Positions 25,024 through 34,316 of a DNA stretch of 36,708 nucleotides are shown piece by piece. The notes under the pieces were generated by a model. The model was not told the DNA's origin, did no database searches, and saw nothing but the letters and a program-made list of their open reading frames with translations. Origin of the DNA: an uncultured SAR116 cluster alpha proteobacterium (GTDB lineage Bacteria; Pseudomonadota; Alphaproteobacteria; Puniceispirillales; Marisalimonadaceae); the NCBI GenBank assembly GCA_902619485.1, contig CACNEF010000010.1, forward strand, positions 1 to 36,708. Direction: 5' to 3'. The stretch's first letter is position 1. Each line of letters opens with the position of its first letter. A program made the position numbers and the translations under genes.

Positions 25024-25785
25024 TCAAGTACGATTTGCAGTTCTCGATAATGATTTAATAATACCATGAAGTGTTCTTAGATCTTGGTGAGTTAATGAGG
25101 CTCTATTAAATAGACTTCTGATATTTCTTTTAACAACAGGAGCCATTTCAGATGAATAAAAGAAGCCTGATTTAGTTAAAAGTTCATCTAATTGTTTATA
25201 AAAATATTCTCTGTCACCAACATTAGAGAGTTCAGTACTTTTTTTTAATTTTTTATTAATTTTAACCAAATTCTTATCATCATTTAAAAATGACATTTTT
25301 ATTTTGTTCCATTCCCAACAAATCAATAATACAGCTTGAGATATATTTAATGATGAAAATTCTTTATTAATTGGAATTGAAACTGTGTAATCTGCTTGGA
25401 CAACATCATCATTGGATAATCCTGATTGCTCAGGACCAAATAAAAATCCAACGTTACCACCATTAACAACATGTTCAAATGATTTCTCTATTGCTTTGAA
25501 GATGCTTAAGGATTTTGTTCCAATAACACGTTTTCGTGCAGTTGTTGCAAATAACAAAGAAATTGTTTTGCTAGCTTCACTTATTGAATCATACAACTTT
25601 GCTTGATTTAAAACATCGTCTGCACCCGCTGCGGAAGGAAAAGCAGCATCATTAGGCCAACCATCTCTAGGCTGAACTAGTAACAGATTTTTTATACTAA
25701 AATTTTTCATAGCACGAGCAGTAGAACCAATATTTTCACCAAGTTGTGGTTTTGATAAAATTATATATGGATTAAGTTCAATCAT
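25024..25785 (-). CDS. trmJ: SPOUT RNA methyltransferase, TrmJ-like
   Basis: A SpoU-type 2'-O-methyltransferase of the TrmJ group, expected to methylate nucleotide 32 of tRNAs with SAM. Visible are the N-terminal IILSKPQLGENIGSTARAMK with the conserved Asn/Arg, then LLLVQPRDGWPN. The knot motifs are VGFLFGPEQSGLSNDDV near 115 and SLNISQAVLLICWEW near 145. The C-terminal extension contains the helical REYFYKQLDELLTKSGFF seen in TrmJ. I chose the ATG at 25785, 14 bases after the cysS stop; a TTG at 25815 would overlap cysS by 16 bases and adds residues not typical of the family. TrmJ and rpsD being adjacent is common in this bacterial class. Confidence 0.88.
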   Translation of the reverse strand: MIELNPYIILSKPQLGENIGSTARAMKNFSIKNLLLVQPRDGWPNDAAFPSAAGADDVLNQAKLYDSISEASKTISLLFATTARKRVIGTKSLSIFKAIEKSFEHVVNGGNVGFLFGPEQSGLSNDDVVQADYTVSIPINKEFSSLNISQAVLLICWEWNKIKMSFLNDDKNLVKINKKLKKSTELSNVGDREYFYKQLDELLTKSGFFYSSEMAPVVKRNIRSLFNRASLTHQDLRTLHGIIKSLSRTANRT

Positions 25786-25799
25786 AAATTCATCTGAGT

Positions 25800-27173
25800 T
25801 TAGAGTCTTCTCCAAACTGTTTTATCTGGTTTATCTTCTAATTGTATATTCTTTTCTAGTAATTGTTCTCTTATCTGATCTGCTTTATCGTACTCTTTAT
25901 TTTCTTTTGCAATTTTACGTTTTATTATGAGTTCATCGATTTCTTTTTCTGTCATGGCAGAGTTTTCAATTGCTTCGTTTGAATTTACTTCTACGAATTT
26001 AAACCATTCGTCTGTAGAATTGCATAAAATTCCTAAAATATTAGAAGAATTTTTTAACTTTTGAGCACATTCTTTACTTCCTTTATTAGCCTCATCAGCA
26101 AGATAATGTAATCTGGCAAGAGCTTTAGGTGAATTTAAATCATCACAAAGATCATTAATTATCTGAATGTCCTGCTCATCATTTACATCAAAGCCTTCAA
26201 CAGCTCTATAAAGTCTAGAGAGTGATTTAGTAGCTTCATCTAGAGATTTCTTACTAAAATTTAAAGGAGTCCTGTACTGAGCTTGCAGTAACGCATATCT
26301 GATTGCCTCGCCCCTAAAATTTAACAACAAACTATTTATGGTAGCAAAATTACCAAGTGATTTTGACATTTTTTCACCGTCAGAGGTAACGTAACCATTA
26401 TGCAACCAGTAATTGGCCATAATATCAGATTTATTGGCACAACAAGACTGTGCGATTTCGTTTTCATGGTGTGGAAAAATCAAGTCTAATCCACCAGCAT
26501 GTATATCAAATTGTGTTCCTAAATACTTTTTACTCATTGCTGAACATTCTATATGCCAACCTGGACGACCTCTACCCCATGGACTATCCCATCCAGGAAG
26601 TTTTTCGGATGATGGTTTCCATAAAATGAAGTCTCCAGGATTTTTTTTATATTCAGCAACTTCAACCCTTGATCCAGATATCATCTCATCAAGTGACCTA
26701 CCTGATAAAGCTCCGTAATTATTATATTTTTCAACAGCAAACAAAACATTTCCGGATGAAACATAAGCGAAACCATTTGAAATTAATGTTTCTATCATTT
26801 CTATCATTTCAGATATATGGTCAGTTGCTTTTGGTTCAAAATCAGGTTTCAAATTACCTAACGCATGAGCATCTTTGTGAAAAATTTTTATTGTTTTTTT
26901 AGTCAATTGTGAAATATTTATTTTTTTTTCAATTGCTCTTTTATTAATTTTGTCGTCAATATCCGTTATATTTCTTACATATGTAACTTTTGGATATATT
27001 TTTCTAAGTAATCTAACTAAAACATCAAAAACAACTAAGGGTCTTGCATTGCCAATATGTATAAAATCATAAACAGTGGGTCCACATGCATATATTCTTA
27101 CATTTTGGGTATCAATAGGCTGAAAAATAGACAAACGCCTTTGAAGTGTATTATATAAATTTAATTTAATCAT
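25800..27173 (-). CDS. cysS: Cysteinyl-tRNA synthetase
   Basis: A class Ia synthetase charging tRNA-Cys. The 457-residue protein starts IKLNLYNTLQRRLSIFQPID and has YACGPTVYDFIHIGNARP (zinc Cys and HIGH-type motif). WHIECSAMSKKYLG and HHENEIAQSCC give the other zinc ligands, and KMSKSLGNFATI is the KMSKS loop near residue 265. The C-terminal DALR-like helical part ends KTVWRRL. The length is usual for bacteria. It lies 26 bases downstream of gltX on the same strand, so the two synthetases are probably cotranscribed. Confidence 0.96.
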   Translation of the reverse strand: MIKLNLYNTLQRRLSIFQPIDTQNVRIYACGPTVYDFIHIGNARPLVVFDVLVRLLRKIYPKVTYVRNITDIDDKINKRAIEKKINISQLTKKTIKIFHKDAHALGNLKPDFEPKATDHISEMIEMIETLISNGFAYVSSGNVLFAVEKYNNYGALSGRSLDEMISGSRVEVAEYKKNPGDFILWKPSSEKLPGWDSPWGRGRPGWHIECSAMSKKYLGTQFDIHAGGLDLIFPHHENEIAQSCCANKSDIMANYWLHNGYVTSDGEKMSKSLGNFATINSLLLNFRGEAIRYALLQAQYRTPLNFSKKSLDEATKSLSRLYRAVEGFDVNDEQDIQIINDLCDDLNSPKALARLHYLADEANKGSKECAQKLKNSSNILGILCNSTDEWFKFVEVNSNEAIENSAMTEKEIDELIIKRKIAKENKEYDKADQIREQLLEKNIQLEDKPDKTVWRRL

Positions 27174-27199
27174 TTTAAGATTTATTTATTTTTTAAAAT

Positions 27200-28531
27200 T
27201 TAATTATTTTTATTTAATCTTTCTTTAATTTTATTTTTCCCCATCATTAACACTAAATTCGCCATTTCTGGCCCGTTACTCTGACCTGTAAGGCATAATC
27301 TTAGTGGTTTGAAGAGTTCTTTACCTTTTTTACCACTTTCTTTCATAAGAGAGTTAGTCCAAACCGACCAAGTGTTTTTATCAAATCTTTCTTTAGGAAG
27401 TGTTTGCAACGCTAGTTTTTTAAAATCTAGATCATTTGAAACTTCTTTAATATCCCCATAAACAATGTTCCACCAAAACTTAATATCATAAAAATTATTT
27501 ATATTTCCTCTAATTAAATTCCAAAATTCGTTAGTAATTTTAATATCTAATATATTTAACTGATGACTAATATCCTTATAATCTACCAGCTGAAAAAACT
27601 TAGAATTTAAAGCTGATAATTCCGTTTTATCAAATTTGGGCTTTGAATTTCCAAACTTAGAGATATCAAAACTTTTAACAATTTTTTTCATATCTTTAAA
27701 AATATCAATTGAATCAGAAGTCCCAATTTTAGCTAACAAGGAGGAAATTGCCATTGGTTGAAATCCTTGACTTCTTAATTCTCGAAGCGATAAACTTCCA
27801 ATTCTTTTTGAAAGTCCTGATCCAGTATTATCAGTCAATAGTGACAAATGACCCATTTTTGGTGACAATGATCCTAGTGCTTCAAATAACTGTATTTGAG
27901 CAGCTGAATTTGTCATATGATCTTCACCTCTCAAAATGTCTGTTACTTCAAATTGGATGTCATCTACTACTGAAGCTAATGTGTAGATAACTCTTCCGTC
28001 TTCTCTTAATATGACTGGATCTGACAAATTAGACATATTGTATTTACTCTCACCCTTCACAAGATCATTCCAATTTACGTCTTCATGATTGAGTAAAAAT
28101 CTATAATGTGGTTTTTTTCCTTTAGACTTTAAATCAGCAATATCTGAATCTGATAATTTCAATGCAGACCTATCATAAATAGGTGGTTTTCCTGAAGTCA
28201 ATTGGCTTTTTCTTTTAAGGGATAATTCTTCCGCCGTCTCAAAACAAGGATATGCACGTTTTTTTTCTAATAAAGTTTCTAAGGCTTCATTATAAGATAA
28301 AAGTCTAGAAGATTGCCTTTCTAAACTATCCCAATTTATATTCATCCATGTTAAATCTTCTTTAATAGCATCTTCATATTCTTTGGATGATCTCTCATCG
28401 TCAGTATCGTCAATTCTAAGCATAAAGTGACCATTTTTACTCTTAGCAAATAAGAAATTAACTAAAGCAGTTCTAAAATTTCCAATATGTAAATATCCCG
28501 TTGGGCTTGGTGCAAATCGAACTTTAATCAT
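27200..28531 (-). CDS. gltX: Glutamyl-tRNA synthetase (GluRS, variant KMSKS)
   Basis: A class Ib synthetase of the non-discriminating/alphaproteobacterial GluRS line. VRFAPSPTGYLHIGNFRTAL carries the HIGH-like motif and RIDDTDDERSSKEYEDAI the substrate pocket. The KMSKS loop is reduced to LSKR at 240-243 within GSGLSKRIGSLSLRELRSQG. The protein has 443 residues and a shortened C-terminal anticodon region. Many Alphaproteobacteria have two gltX genes with different tRNA-Glu/tRNA-Gln preferences. This copy resembles the one with the GSLSL segment, but I cannot assign tRNA preference by eye. It follows nadE by 45 bases and precedes cysS. Confidence 0.93.
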   Translation of the reverse strand: MIKVRFAPSPTGYLHIGNFRTALVNFLFAKSKNGHFMLRIDDTDDERSSKEYEDAIKEDLTWMNINWDSLERQSSRLLSYNEALETLLEKKRAYPCFETAEELSLKRKSQLTSGKPPIYDRSALKLSDSDIADLKSKGKKPHYRFLLNHEDVNWNDLVKGESKYNMSNLSDPVILREDGRVIYTLASVVDDIQFEVTDILRGEDHMTNSAAQIQLFEALGSLSPKMGHLSLLTDNTGSGLSKRIGSLSLRELRSQGFQPMAISSLLAKIGTSDSIDIFKDMKKIVKSFDISKFGNSKPKFDKTELSALNSKFFQLVDYKDISHQLNILDIKITNEFWNLIRGNINNFYDIKFWWNIVYGDIKEVSNDLDFKKLALQTLPKERFDKNTWSVWTNSLMKESGKKGKELFKPLRLCLTGQSNGPEMANLVLMMGKNKIKERLNKNN

Positions 28532-28576
28532 TAATTTTCCTAATTTATAAAAAGTTTCAAATAAATATAGTAAACT

Positions 28577-30247
28577 TTAATTCCAATTCCTAAAACCACT
28601 AGTTAGAGGATACCTTCTATCTCTACCAAAAGCTTTTTCAGTAACTTTTGGTCCAGGTGCTGACTGAAATCTTTTATACTCAGATCTAGATAACAACATT
28701 GAGATTTTTTTTACATCATTTAAATCAAAGCCTTCACTTACTATTTCATCTAATGACTGATCATCTTCAACTAATTTCTTTAAAATAACATCAAGGATAT
28801 CATATTCTGGTAAGCTATCTGTATCTTTTTGATCTTCTCTTAATTCTGCACTTGGTGGCTTAGTAATTATTCTATCTGGTATTACTATTCCCTTAGGTCC
28901 TAAAAATTCTGATGGTTTGTTTAAATTTCTCCATTTACATAATTTGAAAACATCACTCTTCCAGACATCTTTTATAACCGCAAATCCACCACACATATCT
29001 CCATATAATGTTGCGTATCCAACAGCGTATTCTGACTTATTTCCTGTGGCTAATACCATTGATCCATATTTATTTGATATTGCCATTAATATTAATCCTC
29101 TAATTCTAGATTGAATATTTTCTTCAGTTATACCTGGTGGTATCGTTGGACCATTAAAATTTAATAAAATCTGATCAATAGTTTTCATACCTTCTTTGAT
29201 ATCTAAATATGAGTAATCGATTCCAAGATTAGATGAGGCCATTTCAGCATCTTCAAGACTTTCTTTACTAGTATATGGACTAGGCATCATAACTGCTTTT
29301 ACTAAATTTGGGCCCAAAGCATCAGTTGCTATCGCAGCTACTAGTGCTGAATCAACACCACCTGACATCCCAAGTACAACACCTGGAAAACCGTTGTTGT
29401 TAACATAATCCCTCACACTAACAACTAGAGACTTATACAATGCCTCAATATTAGAAGAGATGTTTTTAATGTTTTTTTGAAAATACCATTTATTATTATT
29501 TTTATATAAATCAATATTCAATATTTCTTCTTTAAAGTCATTTAGTTGTACTGTTAACTCTCCACTATCACTTAAACAAAAAGATGAACCATCAAAAACT
29601 AATTCGTCTTGTCCTCCTACCCTATTCAGGTAAATTAAAGGTAATTTTGATTCAAAAACTCTTGAAACAGCAACAGACATTCTTTGATCAATTTTTTTGG
29701 TTGTATATGGTGAAGCATTAATTGAAATAATCATCTCAGCTCCTGTTTCAGAAAGACAATCTATAACTGTTTCATTCCAAATATCTTCACATATTGGTAA
29801 TCCAATTAATGTTTCTCTAATTTTAACTGGGCCTGACAAAGAACCAGGCGTAAAAATTCGCTGTTCATCAAATACTCCAGTATTTGGAAGATTATGTTTA
29901 TCCCTAAATGACAGAATTTTTCCTTGATCCAAAACAAAAACGGAATTTCTAATTTTATCTTGATCTTTTCTTGGAGATCCAAGAATTATAGCAGCTTTAC
30001 CATCATTAGTTAATTTAGCTAAATCACTAATTTCATTCTCTACAAGTTCTAAGAAATCATTTCTTAGAACTAAATCGTCAATTGGATATCCAGTAACATA
30101 TAACTCTGGAACAACAATCATATCTACATCATTGCTCAAATCATTTCTGATAGAAATAAGTTTAGAAATATTTCCTTTAACGTCACCTACTTTGGGATTT
30201 AATTGGGCAAGTGCTATTTTCATTTTATTTTTCAATAATTGACTCAT
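28577..30247 (-). CDS. nadE: Glutamine-dependent NAD+ synthase
   Basis: It amidates nicotinate adenine dinucleotide to NAD+, using ammonia from its own glutaminase domain. The nitrilase-type glutaminase domain (1-260) has the catalytic triad Glu48 (VVPELY), Lys117 (FRDKHNLP) and Cys153 (LPICEDIW). The synthetase domain begins near 270, with the PP-loop GMSGGVDS at 293-300 and FNGPTIPPGITEENIQSRIR. The 556-residue start at 30247 lies 12 bases after the pncB-like stop. An internal ATG at 30223 (MKIALAQLNPKVGD) is an equally plausible start; neither has a clear Shine-Dalgarno. The neighbouring nicotinate phosphoribosyltransferase makes this an NAD salvage unit. Confidence 0.95.
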   Translation of the reverse strand: MSQLLKNKMKIALAQLNPKVGDVKGNISKLISIRNDLSNDVDMIVVPELYVTGYPIDDLVLRNDFLELVENEISDLAKLTNDGKAAIILGSPRKDQDKIRNSVFVLDQGKILSFRDKHNLPNTGVFDEQRIFTPGSLSGPVKIRETLIGLPICEDIWNETVIDCLSETGAEMIISINASPYTTKKIDQRMSVAVSRVFESKLPLIYLNRVGGQDELVFDGSSFCLSDSGELTVQLNDFKEEILNIDLYKNNNKWYFQKNIKNISSNIEALYKSLVVSVRDYVNNNGFPGVVLGMSGGVDSALVAAIATDALGPNLVKAVMMPSPYTSKESLEDAEMASSNLGIDYSYLDIKEGMKTIDQILLNFNGPTIPPGITEENIQSRIRGLILMAISNKYGSMVLATGNKSEYAVGYATLYGDMCGGFAVIKDVWKSDVFKLCKWRNLNKPSEFLGPKGIVIPDRIITKPPSAELREDQKDTDSLPEYDILDVILKKLVEDDQSLDEIVSEGFDLNDVKKISMLLSRSEYKRFQSAPGPKVTEKAFGRDRRYPLTSGFRNWN

Positions 30248-30259
30248 TTATTAGAATAA

Positions 30260-31441
30260 TTACCGCTTCAGTAAAAACTCTCTTCCAAGTTTAACTTGTG
30301 ACTTGCCACCATAAGAGATTATATCAGCCGTTGCATAGGTTTCTGACCAACGACTAGGTAGATATGAACCTGTACCTACAACATCAACAGGTACTTTTGC
30401 AAGTGAAAAAACCTTACATTTCTCTGGACCAAATCCACTTGAAGCAACAATTTTAACTTTTTCAAAACCAGCATTATCAAGTATTTCTCTCAAATGCCAT
30501 ACAGCAGCTGCAGACACTCCAGTGCCAATTAAATAACGAAGTTCTTGTTCGGTTCTATAACCACGAATAGCTTGTGGAGCATTTCGTTCTAAAACCGAAT
30601 AAGACCCAGCTACATCAAGTCCTTCAACATATCTTCCACCATGAGTATCAATTCTTAAAGACAAAGAGTATTTATCAGCTAAACTTTTAAATGATCTACA
30701 AACATTTAAACCATCTGTTATCTCTTTACCAAAATAATCAATAAGAACTGTTAGTGGTTCATCTGGCCAAGTGGAGTGAAACATTTGTGCCGCTTTTAAT
30801 GTTGATCCAGCATAACCAATTAATGCATGAGGCATAGTACCTAAACCTTTTGTGTTTTCAAATAAATGCGCTGTTTTGTCAGTAGCGCATCCTATAAAAC
30901 CTATTGCTTCACCTTCTGACTTAACCCGTTTAGAGCCCACAAATGCTCCGTAAGCCATCAAATCTGCCATGTCAGCACCTGCACAATGTCTTGCATCCAT
31001 AGCTAAAAAAGATGTTTTAGGTAAACTCTCTACCATTGCTTTTGCATTGTAAGCTGCAACACAGGTAGCTCCAATTTTTTGAAGTAAAGCGGTTTCTAAA
31101 TCAACTAATAATAAAAAAGAACCTGATATGTACAATAAAGGTTCTCCAGCACCAACATCGGAACCTTCAGCAAAACAACGTTTTATATTAACGCTACCTT
31201 TTCTCTCTTTTATAATTTGGTGTAGCCAATCTATAGCTGGGTTTAAAGCAGAAATAACCGGCCTTCTCATGAAAATCGCATATGTAACTTCTGTGTCCCC
31301 AAAAGAAGAAACAATATCCTTTGTTCTTAAAAAATAAGTGTCTGTGACTGAGGTTAACTGGCTTGGATTTGGTCTTAGATCACTGGGCCAATTATTTTTT
31401 TTGACAAGTTTAAAACTTTGCTTTTTCTTTTGATTACTCAA
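30260..31441 (-). CDS. pncB: Nicotinate phosphoribosyltransferase
   Basis: It joins nicotinate and PRPP to nicotinate mononucleotide, the first step of the Preiss-Handler salvage route. The 393-residue protein has LTSVTDTYFLRTKDI near residue 30, LLVDLETALLQKIGATCVAA near 115, FLAMDARHCAGADMADLMAYG, LIDYFGKEITDGLNV, and RIDTHGGRYVEGLDVAG near 265 with the expected active-site residues. SSGFGPEKC and VDVVGTGSYLPSRW complete the phosphate site. The start is TTG: AAGGA lies six bases upstream overlapping the preceding stop, and no ATG occurs before residue 50. It is closer to the group resembling archaeal enzymes than to E. coli PncB. It sits between the DAHP synthase and nadE genes. Confidence 0.87.
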   Translation of the reverse strand: MSNQKKKQSFKLVKKNNWPSDLRPNPSQLTSVTDTYFLRTKDIVSSFGDTEVTYAIFMRRPVISALNPAIDWLHQIIKERKGSVNIKRCFAEGSDVGAGEPLLYISGSFLLLVDLETALLQKIGATCVAAYNAKAMVESLPKTSFLAMDARHCAGADMADLMAYGAFVGSKRVKSEGEAIGFIGCATDKTAHLFENTKGLGTMPHALIGYAGSTLKAAQMFHSTWPDEPLTVLIDYFGKEITDGLNVCRSFKSLADKYSLSLRIDTHGGRYVEGLDVAGSYSVLERNAPQAIRGYRTEQELRYLIGTGVSAAAVWHLREILDNAGFEKVKIVASSGFGPEKCKVFSLAKVPVDVVGTGSYLPSRWSETYATADIISYGGKSQVKLGREFLLKR

Positions 31442-31447
31442 GACATT

Positions 31448-31452
31448 TCCTT
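31448..31452 (-). promoter_or_regulatory. Shine-Dalgarno AAGGA supporting a TTG start
   Basis: On the minus strand AAGGA overlaps the TAA stop of the DAHP synthase gene and ends six bases before the TTG at 31441. An ATG inside the spacer is in another frame and closes after two codons. Confidence 0.65.
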
Positions 31453-32836
31453 AAGATACTGCCGCAATTTGTTTTTTTTGATTATTTCTATTTTCGGTAA
31501 GCAAGTCAGCTACTAAAAATGCCAGCTCAAGAGATTGAGTTGCATTAAGTCTAGGATCGCAATGAGTATGATATCTATCCGCTAAATTTGATTCATTCAC
31601 TTCATACACACCACCAACACACTCTGTTACATTTTGACCTGTCATTTCAAAATGCACCCCACCTGGTATAGTATTCATTTCATTGTGAACCTCAAAAAAA
31701 CCTTTAACCTCCATCATAATATCATCAATTCTCCTAGTTTTAAATCCTGATGATGCTTTGACTGTATTTCCATGCATTGGATCACTACACCAACCTACAA
31801 CCAATCCAGACTTCTTAACTGCTGAAATTAACGGTTTTAATTTTTTATGTATTTCTGAGGAGCCCATTCTAGCAATCAAAGTTAGTCTACCCGCTTGATT
31901 AAGTGGATTGAGCTTTTCAATTAATCTGAGCAAATCGTCGGGTTCTGTAGATGGTCCACACTTTAAGCCTATAGGATTGGCTATTCCTCTCATATATTCA
32001 ACATGAGCCTCATCAATACTTCTTGTTCTATCTCCAATCCATAACATATGAGCAGATGTAGCAAACCAACCTTTCTCTTCTGTTATAGTGTCTTTTCTAG
32101 TAAGGGCTTCTTCATAATTAAGTAACAATCCCTCATGAGATGTATAAAATTCAGTTTCACGAAGTTGAACAGTATTTTCTGGTGTCATACCACACGCGTT
32201 CATGAACTCGAGTGAAGCAGTTATCTGAGACGCTAACTCTTTGTACTTTTCCGCTTCTTTAGTACCTCTGACAAACTCAAGATTCCATTCGTGTAACTTT
32301 GTTAAATCTGCCATACCACCACTTGCGAACGCTCTCAATAGGTTCAACGTTGAAGCAGATTTATCATAAACTTGAATCAGACGATCTGGGTCAGGTTCTC
32401 TTGCTTTTTTGTCGAATGCCATGTCGTTTACCATATCACCGCGATAACTTGGTAAAGAAATATTGTTTATTTCTTCAAAAGGAGATGATCTAGGCTTAGA
32501 ATATTGGCCAGCTAATCTACCTATTTTAACAACAGGCAAGGCTGATCCAAAAGTGAGAACAATAGCCATCTGTAACAATACTCGAAAACTATCTCTTATA
32601 TTATTAGCGTTATGTTCAGCAAACGACTCAGCGCAATCACCACCTTGTAATAAAAAAGCATTGCCCTCAGCCACATCAGCCATCCTTTTTCTTAATCTCC
32701 TAGCTTCTTCAGCAAAAACTAAAGGCGGCCTAATAGATAACTCCTTTTCAACACTATTTAACTTAGCAAGATCATTATATTCGGGCACTTGCTTAATAGG
32801 AAGTTTTCTCCAGCTATCTAATTTCCAATCAATCAT
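31451..32836 (-). CDS. aroG: Class II DAHP synthase
   Basis: This enzyme condenses phosphoenolpyruvate and erythrose 4-phosphate to 3-deoxy-D-arabino-heptulosonate 7-phosphate, the entry to the shikimate pathway. The 461-residue protein is of the plant-like class II type, unrelated in detail to E. coli AroFGH. It shows LLQGGDCAESFAEHN with the metal-binding Cys68, LPSYRGDMVN, NPIGLKCGPSTEPDDLLRLI, VVGWCSDPMHGNT, HFEMTGQNVTECVGG and THCDPRLNATQSLELAFLVA. The order and spacing are as in the family. It may be coupled with the following pncB gene, since the gap is nine bases. The upstream 99-base gap after gor is the likely promoter region. Confidence 0.95.
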   Translation of the reverse strand: MIDWKLDSWRKLPIKQVPEYNDLAKLNSVEKELSIRPPLVFAEEARRLRKRMADVAEGNAFLLQGGDCAESFAEHNANNIRDSFRVLLQMAIVLTFGSALPVVKIGRLAGQYSKPRSSPFEEINNISLPSYRGDMVNDMAFDKKAREPDPDRLIQVYDKSASTLNLLRAFASGGMADLTKLHEWNLEFVRGTKEAEKYKELASQITASLEFMNACGMTPENTVQLRETEFYTSHEGLLLNYEEALTRKDTITEEKGWFATSAHMLWIGDRTRSIDEAHVEYMRGIANPIGLKCGPSTEPDDLLRLIEKLNPLNQAGRLTLIARMGSSEIHKKLKPLISAVKKSGLVVGWCSDPMHGNTVKASSGFKTRRIDDIMMEVKGFFEVHNEMNTIPGGVHFEMTGQNVTECVGGVYEVNESNLADRYHTHCDPRLNATQSLELAFLVADLLTENRNNQKKQIAAVS

Positions 32837-32935
32837 GACTTTTCCTTTAAAAACAAAATCAATATAAAATTTTTATTAACAATTTTCAAATAACAGAATT
32901 TTACTTTTTCTTCAAATAATGAGTTTAGTTTATCA

Positions 32936-34294
32936 TTAAGATCTCATAGTGACAAACTCTTCAGCAGACGAGGGATGGATGCCTACAGTATTGTCAAAAT
33001 CAGACTTCAATGCTCCTGCTTTGATTGCTATAGCAATTCCTTGAATTATTTCTGCAGAATCTGGGCCAATCATATGAGCTCCAATAACTTTTTGAGTTTG
33101 TTCGTTAACAACAAGTTTCATCAGAGTTCTCTCAAGATTTCCAGATATTGTATTTTTTAGAGCTCTGAATTCACTTTTATACTCTTTTGCATTTATACCA
33201 TTGTTTTTAGCTTCATCAAGACTAAGACCTACAACTGCAATTGATGGTTGACTAAATACAGCACTAGGAACATTTTCATAAGAAATGAATCTTTTCGATC
33301 CCCCAAATTCTCTGTCTGCAAAACTATGTCCTTCTGCAATAGCTACAGGAGTCAATGTAATTTTGTCTGTTACATCACCAATTGCAAATATCGATTTAAT
33401 ATTTGTTTGGCTATATTTATTTACTATTATTTCACCACGACTTCCTGTTTTTACACCAACCTCATTTAATCCAAGATTTAACACGTTTGGCAATCTGCCA
33501 GTTGCACCCATAACAGTTTCAACTTCAATTTTCTTTCCGTTTGATAATTTAACACTATAGTTTATGTTATTCTTTTCAATTTTTGAGATTGTAACTTCAT
33601 TATGAATTGTTATTCCCTTTTGCTTCATAGATGTCATCAAAAACTGTCTTATATCTTTATCAAAACCTCTTAAAGCCATATCAGCCCTAAAAACAAGATG
33701 AGTATCAACTCCAAAACCGTTAAATATGCCCGCAAACTCGACAGCAATATAACCAGAACCATATATAACAATCGATTTAGGAAGTTCACTTAAATCTAGT
33801 GCTTTATCTGAATTAATCATAAGATGATTACCATCAAAACTTGGAAAAGAAGATTCACCTCCTACTGCAATCATTATTTTTTTTGACGATAACTCAATGA
33901 TCTCGTTATTACTTTTTGTTATTGAAACAGTATTAGGTCCTACAATCTTCCCCCAACCAGTAATCAGTTCACAACCAGAATTTTTAATTAATTTTACATA
34001 AATTTCGTGAAGTCTATCTAATTCTTTATTTTTTTTTATAATTAAGTCATTCCAGTTGCTAGTAAAGTTATCAATTTGCCAACCAAAACCTTCTGCATCT
34101 GATACTTGTTCTGAAAATTGAGATGCATATACTAGTAATTTTTTTGGAACACAGCCTCTTAAAACACAAGTACCACCTGCTCTATCTCCTTCAATGACAA
34201 GAGTTTTGGCTCCATAAGATGCTGAAATTCTAGCAGTTCTAGTCCCGCCTGAACCAGCACCAATTACAATAAGGTCATAATCAAAATCTGACAT
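32936..34294 (-). CDS. gor: Glutathione-disulfide reductase
   Basis: A FAD- and NADPH-dependent homodimer that keeps glutathione reduced. The 452-residue protein has IGAGSGGTRTARISASYGAK as FAD motif and the redox pair Cys43/Cys48 in GGTCVLRGCVPKK. The NADPH motif is IVIYGSGYIAVEFAGIF near 175, and TNIKSIFAIGDVTDKITLTP is the second FAD contact. The interface GIHPSSAEEF has His440 and Glu445. The start ATG follows GGGGA. In this window it sits with the monothiol glutaredoxin gene, but 9 kb away. It follows the HTD2-type gene by 22 bases. Confidence 0.95.
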   Translation of the reverse strand: MSDFDYDLIVIGAGSGGTRTARISASYGAKTLVIEGDRAGGTCVLRGCVPKKLLVYASQFSEQVSDAEGFGWQIDNFTSNWNDLIIKKNKELDRLHEIYVKLIKNSGCELITGWGKIVGPNTVSITKSNNEIIELSSKKIMIAVGGESSFPSFDGNHLMINSDKALDLSELPKSIVIYGSGYIAVEFAGIFNGFGVDTHLVFRADMALRGFDKDIRQFLMTSMKQKGITIHNEVTISKIEKNNINYSVKLSNGKKIEVETVMGATGRLPNVLNLGLNEVGVKTGSRGEIIVNKYSQTNIKSIFAIGDVTDKITLTPVAIAEGHSFADREFGGSKRFISYENVPSAVFSQPSIAVVGLSLDEAKNNGINAKEYKSEFRALKNTISGNLERTLMKLVVNEQTQKVIGAHMIGPDSAEIIQGIAIAIKAGALKSDFDNTVGIHPSSAEEFVTMRS

Positions 34295-34316
34295 AAAATC
34301 CCCAGTAAAAAATTAT

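Noticed and set aside
32463-32867. 134-codon plus-strand frame over the DAHP synthase start
   Set aside because: Shadow of the class II DAHP synthase gene; no independent ribosome site or motif.
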